Assembly: GCA_944383415.1 (NCBI GenBank)
Contig: CALWPK010000011.1
Location: 1-44,839 of the forward strand
Direction of reading: 5' to 3'
Source: an uncultured Clostridia bacterium
Lineage (GTDB): Bacteria; Bacillota; Clostridia; Christensenellales; UBA1242
DNA length: 44,839 nt
The notes under the pieces were generated by a model. It was given only the letters and a program-made list of their open reading frames with translations, did no database searches and had not been told where the DNA came from. Below are positions 36,597 to 42,043 of the stretch, piece after piece (the first letter of the stretch is position 1; every line of letters begins with the position of its first letter). The position numbers and the translations under genes are program-made.

Positions 36597-36736
36597 AAGA
36601 TAAATAAAAATTTTATAAACGGATACATTATAAAAAATTAAAAAACAGCAAAATTTAGAAATTTAAAGTAAAAAAATTAAATTTTAATCAAAATATTCAT
36701 AAAATTTTATTATTTTGAACTTTAAAAAGGAAAACT

Positions 36737-37090
36737 ATGAGCGATGAATTTAAAATAAAATTTAGTAAAGTGAAAATTATAACTATGGTACCTAAAAATG
36801 ATGTTGACAAAGTAAGGAGAGCAATTTGTCTAAACGGTGCAGGAAAAATAGGAAATTACACTTTTTGTAGCACATCATCAAATTGCATTGGCACATTTCT
36901 TCCGAATGAAAGTGCGAATCCTTCTATCGGAAAAATTGGCAATCTAGAAAAGGTAGAAGAAATAAAATTAGAAACCAGTTGCGACATTCAAAACGTTGCG
37001 TCAGTAGTGAAAATACTTCGAGAAACGCATCCGTACGAAGAACCAGAAATAGATATTATTCCACTAATTGACGAAACTTGTTTTTATTAA
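36737..37090 (+). CDS. Stand-alone NIF3/YqfO insert-domain protein
   Basis: This 117-residue protein matches the domain inserted in YqfO/NIF3-type proteins, a CutA-like ferredoxin fold. KIITMVPKNDVDKVRRAI, then NGAGKIGNYTFCS, ESANPSIGKIG and the end THPYEEPEIDIIPL follow the family pattern closely. The metal-binding NIF3 halves are absent, so it is a stand-alone form of unknown role. AAGGA lies 6 nt before the ATG. yhbY follows 28 nt later. Confidence 0.85.
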   Translation: MSDEFKIKFSKVKIITMVPKNDVDKVRRAICLNGAGKIGNYTFCSTSSNCIGTFLPNESANPSIGKIGNLEKVEEIKLETSCDIQNVASVVKILRETHPYEEPEIDIIPLIDETCFY

Positions 37091-37118
37091 AAATTTATGA
37101 TTGAATAAAGGGAGATTT

Positions 37119-37412
37119 ATGATAACAAAAAAAGAAAGAATAAAATTGCGAAGTATGGCTCAAACTTTGAATCCTATCGTTTTAGTTGGCAAAGAGGGCT
37201 TTACTGAAAATGTGCTTAAACAAATTGACGAAGAACTGTACAATCACGAACTGATAAAAATTAGTATGCAAGAGAACGCTACTCCACCTACAGAATTTGA
37301 ATTAACTGAAATGGCTGTGAAACTTGGTGCAGAAGTTGTCACCACTATTGGTAGAAAAATCGTTTTGTATAGGCATAGTGAGAAAAAGGGCATTAAACAT
37401 ATTCTTGATTAA
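37119..37412 (+). CDS. yhbY: YhbY, CRM-domain ribosome-assembly RNA-binding protein
   Basis: The protein has 97 residues. It is a CRS1/YhbY domain that associates with pre-50S subunits. The motifs are LNPIVLVGKEGFTENVLKQIDEEL, ELIKI and the GRKIVLYR end. I choose ATG 37119, which has AAGGGAG 4 nt upstream; the upstream TTG at 37101 overlaps the spacer. A good terminator follows the stop. Confidence 0.95.
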   Translation: MITKKERIKLRSMAQTLNPIVLVGKEGFTENVLKQIDEELYNHELIKISMQENATPPTEFELTEMAVKLGAEVVTTIGRKIVLYRHSEKKGIKHILD

Positions 37413-37844
37413 AATTTGAATTATATTTTATTACAATAGCGCGATTGATAAATTCAATTGCATTTTTTAATATTGCTGATTTTTTATTCAATTTCATATT
37501 TGTTTAGATAACATTCGTTTTAATCTATCATTTCAAATGACGATATAAATCTATTCAAAATGTGATTACAATCAAATTAGATCTGATATTTATATTTCTA
37601 TTCAAAATTCATTAAGATTTTTTACACAAACTGTTTTCAAATAGTTTTCATTCCGAATATTAATTGTTAATCGAACTTGATTTTGTTTAAATTTATCAAG
37701 TGATTTAAAAAAAAGATTTTTATACTACTTTCAATACTCTTTCATTTCGTATATAAATCTTTTGCGTTTATAATGATATTTTATGATTTCTCAATTATTA
37801 CATTTAAAAACTATAATGAGTCTTATATCACGTTAATACCTAGT
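37413..37844. other. Gap between yhbY and the WG-protein region
   Basis: This stretch of about 430 nt holds the yhbY terminator near its left end. The rest is AT-rich with no credible gene, RNA or repeat that I can see. Confidence 0.5.
37442..37469 (+). terminator. Terminator downstream of yhbY
   Basis: GCGATTGA and TCAATTGC form an 8-bp stem with one G-T pair and a TAAAT loop, followed by ATTTTTT. Confidence 0.85.
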
Positions 37845-37970
37845 CTAGTTGATATTCATACTACCATCCGCGAGACCCTCAGCCACTTCATCTAGAATTT
37901 TGTCCAATTTTCTTAGCACTTTTTCTTTTCCGCTTTCATTTATGCCCATTTCTTTTACCAAGACTGTCAA
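37845..37970 (-). CDS. Small ORF overlapping the end of the WG-repeat gene
   Basis: This is a 41-codon frame that would start at TTG 37970, overlapping the TGA of the WG gene as TTGA. The peptide is helix-like and charged (KEMGINESGKEKVLRKLDK, ending LADGSMNIN) and reads like real protein. The frame stays open some 14 codons further upstream inside the WG gene, up to a TAG. It could be a coupled small protein or the natural C-terminus of the WG protein split off by a frameshift. No strong ribosome site is seen. Confidence 0.4.
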   Translation of the reverse strand: MTVLVKEMGINESGKEKVLRKLDKILDEVAEGLADGSMNIN

Positions 37971-38836
37971 TATATTTTGAACTCTGCCAATAATCTTTCT
38001 ATCTCTTCTTCGCCTCTGCCCCTATCACAAGTCTCATTTATTTTTTGCGTGTGTTCCGATTTTGAATCTTCCATAGTAGGTAGATCGTTTAACCTCTCCT
38101 GCCTATAAGCATTTAATTTTTCTCTTATTTGTTTGATGGAATATTTGCATTCGACGACTTCTTTACCTACTTTATCAATATATCCCCATTTCCCATCTCT
38201 CTTCACTGGAGCGAACCCTTCTGAAAATTTATAAACAACATCATATCTGCACTCTGAGATTTCTCTACCCGCTTTGTTTATATATCCGAATTTGTCGCCC
38301 TTCTTTACGCTCGCAAACCCGTTTGAGACATCGCTAGCATCATCGTATTTACATTCTATAACATCTCTTCCTGTTTTATCTATATAACCAAATTTGCCTG
38401 CTCTCTCAACGCAAGCAAGACCCTCTTTGAATGAACGAACACTGTTATATTTGCACTCAATGATCTCTCTGCCTGCTTTATCTATGAATCCGAATTTTTT
38501 GTTTCTTTGCACACGGGCTAGTCCGTCTGAAAATGCACTAGCCAAATCATATTTGCATTCAATGACAACTCTGCCCGTCCTGTCTATGAAACCCCATTTC
38601 CCATCCAGTTTCACAAGGGCAAGCCCCTCAGAAAAATCTCCCGCGCTATCGTATTTGCATCTGACGATCTCTCTGCCTTGCTCGTCTATATATCCATATT
38701 TTTCATCGCGCATCACAAGACTGATGCCATTAACAAATTCTTTGACATAATCGTATATTGGCTCGACGACTATTTTCCCATTACTATCGGTATATCCCCA
38801 TTTATTAACTCTTTCATCCCAATATATAATCAACAT
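37967..38836 (-). CDS. WG-repeat protein
   Basis: This 289-residue protein is made of seven WG (KWG) beta-hairpin repeats of about 33 residues. Each has the form K(W/Y/F)G(Y/F)xDxxGx(E/V)(I/V) followed by CKYD and an FSEGLAxV stretch. It starts directly with the first repeat and has no signal peptide, so it is likely cytosolic. After about residue 235 the end is charged and helical (EEEIERLLAEF). The repeats are similar enough (REIIECKY, RDVIECKY) to suggest recent internal duplication. Binding partners of WG proteins are mostly unknown. The 3' end overlaps a small ORF. Confidence 0.9.
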   Translation of the reverse strand: MLIIYWDERVNKWGYTDSNGKIVVEPIYDYVKEFVNGISLVMRDEKYGYIDEQGREIVRCKYDSAGDFSEGLALVKLDGKWGFIDRTGRVVIECKYDLASAFSDGLARVQRNKKFGFIDKAGREIIECKYNSVRSFKEGLACVERAGKFGYIDKTGRDVIECKYDDASDVSNGFASVKKGDKFGYINKAGREISECRYDVVYKFSEGFAPVKRDGKWGYIDKVGKEVVECKYSIKQIREKLNAYRQERLNDLPTMEDSKSEHTQKINETCDRGRGEEEIERLLAEFKIY

Positions 38837-39102
38837 ATCAAATTCCTTTGTTTTTCATTTTATCACACATCTTAAAACTAGTCAATATCTTTACAACTTT
38901 TCGTTAAAAACTTTTGTTTTATTAAAAAAAAATGAAAAATGATAGAAAAATTATATTATTTTTGATTTTTTTATGAAGATTGCTGGTAAAATGAAAAATT
39001 TTAATTGAATAGATTTTAATATATCTCATTGTCTATGCCAAACAAAAGTTTTTTTGTGTGGAAAATATAGCAATAATTTGATAGCCTTTATATGAACAGA
39101 TT

Positions 39103-39639
39103 TTATTCAATCCTTTTATAATCTTTTATGCAAAAGTCGGTAGATTTCATCTCTTTTTTTGTGTTATCTTTTTTATTAAACATATTACCCAGATTAGAAA
39201 ATTTAAACAAATCGAGTAGTCCATTTCCACCATTATTTGAATTGAGCAAATTCAATATACTGGACAAATCAAAATTTGAATTTTGACCAACATTCTTCGA
39301 GTTTTGCCCACCAGTCAATCCGCTAAGTATATTGCTTAAACCTCCACCTTTGCCCAGTGATGAAAGGAGCGGAAAAATATTTTTGAAATCAAATGGAAAT
39401 GGTGAATTATTCTTTGGCGGATCACATTTATCATTTGGTGTATTTGGCTTTGGAATACAGTCACAATTCCCCTTTTTAAAGTTATTGTCTATGTAAAAAT
39501 TTGGCATATTTTCATACGGTTCTTGAAATATGATTTTTTTAGGATGAGATTTATCTTTTTGATTTTCTCGCGGTCCGAAATTTTGAATATATGCATTAGG
39601 CTCTGGGAAAAGCGCGTCTCTACTATCTTCAAACTTCAT
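39103..39639 (-). CDS. Unrecognised Gly/Asn-rich protein
   Basis: The product has 178 residues, and I do not recognise the family. The N-terminal half is polar and Pro/Asn-rich with two close Cys (CDC) and a third nearby. The second half has short helices rich in Leu, Gly and Asn (FPLLSSLGKGGGLSNILSG; SSILNLLNSNNGGNG), then a Lys-rich end. It has no signal peptide or transmembrane span. It diverges over 75 nt from a small helical protein gene that precedes a subtilase. Leu/Gly-rich short proteins of this style occur in spore formers, but I would not infer a spore role from that alone. Confidence 0.65.
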   Translation of the reverse strand: MKFEDSRDALFPEPNAYIQNFGPRENQKDKSHPKKIIFQEPYENMPNFYIDNNFKKGNCDCIPKPNTPNDKCDPPKNNSPFPFDFKNIFPLLSSLGKGGGLSNILSGLTGGQNSKNVGQNSNFDLSSILNLLNSNNGGNGLLDLFKFSNLGNMFNKKDNTKKEMKSTDFCIKDYKRIE

Positions 39640-39714
39640 ACTATTATTTATGAATCAAATTCGATTTTGTCACCATAAAATCCGCAATCTCATAATAATA
39701 TCTAAGAGGTGAAA

Positions 39715-40017
39715 ATGCCAAGAGATTTCAAAAATTTTTCAAAAGATCACAAAAAGGTCGTCGAAGAAAATAAGAATATTATTCAAGAAAATCAAGATAA
39801 AGCCAGCGAATATCAAAACATACTGGATAGATATAAAAATATGGACAATAACGAACTAATGTCCAATTTATTTAGCGAAGCAAGCAAACTGAAACGGGAA
39901 GGAAAGTTGGATTCAAATCAACTAAACAATCTCAAATCTACCATCTCGCCATTCTTGAATAGCGAACAACAAGAGATGTTAAATTCCCTCATAAACACAA
40001 TAAATGAACAAAAATAA
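39715..40017 (+). CDS. Unrecognised small helical protein upstream of the subtilase
   Basis: This 100-residue protein starts at ATG 39715, with AGAGG 5 nt upstream (the GTG at 39709 overlaps that site). The first half is very charged and coiled-coil-like (KVVEENKNIIQENQDKASEY). The second half looks like two short helices with SPFLNSEQQEMLNSLINTI. No export signal is present. The gene overlaps the subtilase gene by 14 nt, so their amounts are probably linked; it could be a partner, inhibitor or substrate of the protease. I do not know a named family. Confidence 0.75.
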   Translation: MPRDFKNFSKDHKKVVEENKNIIQENQDKASEYQNILDRYKNMDNNELMSNLFSEASKLKREGKLDSNQLNNLKSTISPFLNSEQQEMLNSLINTINEQK

Positions 40018-41113
40018 AATTTCGCCTGAATTATTAAACGCCGTATCCGTTATGGATAAAAATAGAACGGACTCAGTTTTTGTTTCCTCATACAATTTTT
40101 GGAAAACGAAAAGTTTTTTGGATAAATACAAATATTCGTACATTCCATACAAGTTTGCCAATTGCTTTGCCCTTGATCTAGATTTTGACGACATATCTAT
40201 TTTATCAAGCCTGGCAGATGTAGAATACTTACACTCAAACCCACTAGTTAAAATTCAGCAGACGCAAGTCGATAGCATTAACTTGTATCGTCTCACCGAA
40301 AACAAATATTTAGGTCAAGGGCAAACGATTTGTTTTATAGACACAGGTATACATCCTCATTTCGATTTTATATACCCCAAAAACAGAATTATCAAATTCA
40401 TTGATCTAGTCAATCACTACAACAAACCTTACGATGACAACGGGCACGGCACCTTTGTAGCAGGAATCGCTAGCGGAGCGGGAAGAATTGACAATTCAAA
40501 TATAGGATTTGCCCCTCGTGCAAATATCATATCCATAAAAGCACTCAGTGAAAAAGGCAACAGCAACAGCAATGTGATATTGGACGCAATGCAATGGGTA
40601 TATGAGAATCACAAAGTGTATAATATCTCAGTCGTCTGTATGAGTTTCGGAGCGGAAGTCATAGAGGGCAACGACCCACTCTCTCAGGGTGCGCAGGCAC
40701 TTTGGAAACGAGGAATCACTGTAGTTGCTGCCGCGGGAAATAGCGGTCCAGAAAATCAAACCATAAAATCGCCTGGCAACAATCCATACATAATCACTGT
40801 AGGTGCATTGGACGAAAGCAATATGCAAACAGCCGATTTTTCTAGTCGCGGACCCACAATCTACGGGCACAAGCCAGACCTGCTAGCCCCAGCCGTAAAC
40901 ATTGTTTCGTGCGACACCAAACTCCCTCTATATACTCGTATGAGTGGCACGAGTGTAGCCACACCGATAGTGGCAGGAATATGTGCAGATATCAAATCTC
41001 GCTGGAATAACATCTCAAACGATGAGATTAAGAGATTTCTTCTCTCTCATTGCAAAAAAATCACAGGCGATATAGATTCTGAGGGTGCAGGCTATTTAAC
41101 ATTCAATATTTGA
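40004..41113 (+). CDS. Cytosolic subtilisin-like serine protease (S8)
   Basis: This is a 369-residue protease. The catalytic triad is Asp113 (CFIDTGIHPH), His148 (NGHGTFVAG) and Ser317 (MSGTSVATP), with oxyanion Asn246 (AAAGNSGPE). Residues 1 to about 90 could form a propeptide-like domain. There is no signal peptide, so it should act inside the cell, like Bacillus AprX or intracellular serine proteases. The start at 40004 overlaps the previous gene by 14 nt and has no ribosome site of its own, suggesting translational coupling. A pseudo-ABC gene follows after 34 nt. Confidence 0.92.
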   Translation: MNKNKISPELLNAVSVMDKNRTDSVFVSSYNFWKTKSFLDKYKYSYIPYKFANCFALDLDFDDISILSSLADVEYLHSNPLVKIQQTQVDSINLYRLTENKYLGQGQTICFIDTGIHPHFDFIYPKNRIIKFIDLVNHYNKPYDDNGHGTFVAGIASGAGRIDNSNIGFAPRANIISIKALSEKGNSNSNVILDAMQWVYENHKVYNISVVCMSFGAEVIEGNDPLSQGAQALWKRGITVVAAAGNSGPENQTIKSPGNNPYIITVGALDESNMQTADFSSRGPTIYGHKPDLLAPAVNIVSCDTKLPLYTRMSGTSVATPIVAGICADIKSRWNNISNDEIKRFLLSHCKKITGDIDSEGAGYLTFNI

Positions 41114-41141
41114 TTGCAATTTTTCGAATTTTTGATAAAAT
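41114..41141 (+). promoter_or_regulatory. Promoter of the pseudo-ABC gene (TTGCAA-N16-TAAAAT)
   Basis: The -35 TTGCAA (41114-41119) and -10 TAAAAT (41136-41141) are 16 nt apart. The -10 ends 6 nt before ATG 41148, and no Shine-Dalgarno exists, as for nth. Transcription would start at about the start codon. Confidence 0.5.
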
Positions 41142-41147
41142 GAATAT

Positions 41148-41777
41148 ATGATAGAATTCAAAAATGTATATCTCAAGTATATAAAAGATTTTTTCACACT
41201 ATATGATATTAGTTTCAAAATAAATGACCACACATTATTTTTGGGCGAATGCTCGGATGGTACAAATTCCGTCTTTAGACTAATTGCAAAGATTGATAAA
41301 AAATATTCTGGAGAGATTTATCTTCAAGGCAAAAATTTGAAGGAAGTCAAAGATAGAGATTTAGATATCGCATACATCCCCGAGCGACCATATTTGTTTA
41401 GACACAAAACCGTGTTCGAAAATCTATATTATCCATTGAAAATAAGAAAATTTAATAAATTTGATGTAAAAAACTTAATAAATCATTATTCTAAACAATT
41501 CAAATTGGATAATTTAGAGAAAAAGGTCAAAGATTTATCAAAATCAGAGCAGATAATCATCACCCTGTTGCGTGCCCTAGTCAGAAAGCCAAAATATGTT
41601 TTGGTAGAGCATTTATTCTCAAATTTAGACAAGCCTTTTTATGCTACCGCTATAGAAATCATTGAAGAAATGAAAAAATATTCAACCATCATCGCCTGCG
41701 AGCCTGATGACCAAAATCTAGACGCCTATCGCGACCTCAAACGCATCCGGCTTGAAAACGGCAGTTTGAAACTCTGA
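41148..41777 (+). CDS. ABC-type ATPase homolog with all catalytic motifs altered
   Basis: This 209-residue protein aligns end to end with PotA/UgpC-type ATP-binding subunits (YLFRHKTVFENLYYPLKIRK; ALVRKPKYVLVEHLFSNLD). Walker A is GECSDGTNS (33-41) with Thr39 in place of Lys. The Q-loop Gln is Glu79. The signature LSGGQ is LSKSE (130-134). Walker B DE is Glu154-His155, and the H-loop His is Pro186. The D-loop SNLD is intact. The reading frame is full length and free of stops, so this is unlikely to be simple decay; it is predicted not to hydrolyse ATP. No permease gene is adjacent. It lies 34 nt after a cytosolic subtilase gene and ends before a terminator. Confidence 0.85.
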   Translation: MIEFKNVYLKYIKDFFTLYDISFKINDHTLFLGECSDGTNSVFRLIAKIDKKYSGEIYLQGKNLKEVKDRDLDIAYIPERPYLFRHKTVFENLYYPLKIRKFNKFDVKNLINHYSKQFKLDNLEKKVKDLSKSEQIIITLLRALVRKPKYVLVEHLFSNLDKPFYATAIEIIEEMKKYSTIIACEPDDQNLDAYRDLKRIRLENGSLKL

Positions 41778-41810
41778 ATCTTCATTCTTCTACCTTGTTG
41801 CTTTTATCTT

Positions 41811-41845
41811 AAAAAAATATAGAGCGCACACGTGCTCTATATTTT
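41811..41845. terminator. Bidirectional terminator between the pseudo-ABC and surface-protein genes
   Basis: AAAATATAGAGC and GCTCTATATTTT form a perfect 12-bp stem with an 8-nt loop. Seven T follow on the minus strand; on the plus strand the T tract is part of the stem. Confidence 0.88.
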
Positions 41846-41991
41846 ATCCGATAATATGTTTTTATGAAAAATATTAAAGGCTATAATTCAAATGACTTTT
41901 TAATTTTTCTTAAATCTCATTAAGATCAAAATTTCTTTTTTCAAATATTATTATCATCAAATAATTATTTAATTCAAGTTTGATAGCAAAA

Positions 41992-42007
41992 CCACCCAAT
42001 CGGGAGG
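41992..42007 (-). terminator. Possible terminator of surface-protein gene copy 2
   Basis: The minus strand reads CCTCCC, GATT, GGGTGG (one mismatch) followed by TTTTGC, 37 nt after the stop codon. The stem is short and the T run is only four long. Confidence 0.45.
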
Positions 42008-42043
42008 CAAACTCAAATGATCCTATCAATCTCTTTGATAAAC

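Noticed and set aside
38154..38760. Periodic repeats of about 100 nt as a CRISPR or tandem DNA repeat
   Set aside because: The period equals the 33-residue WG repeat of the coding frame, and the copies differ as protein repeats do.
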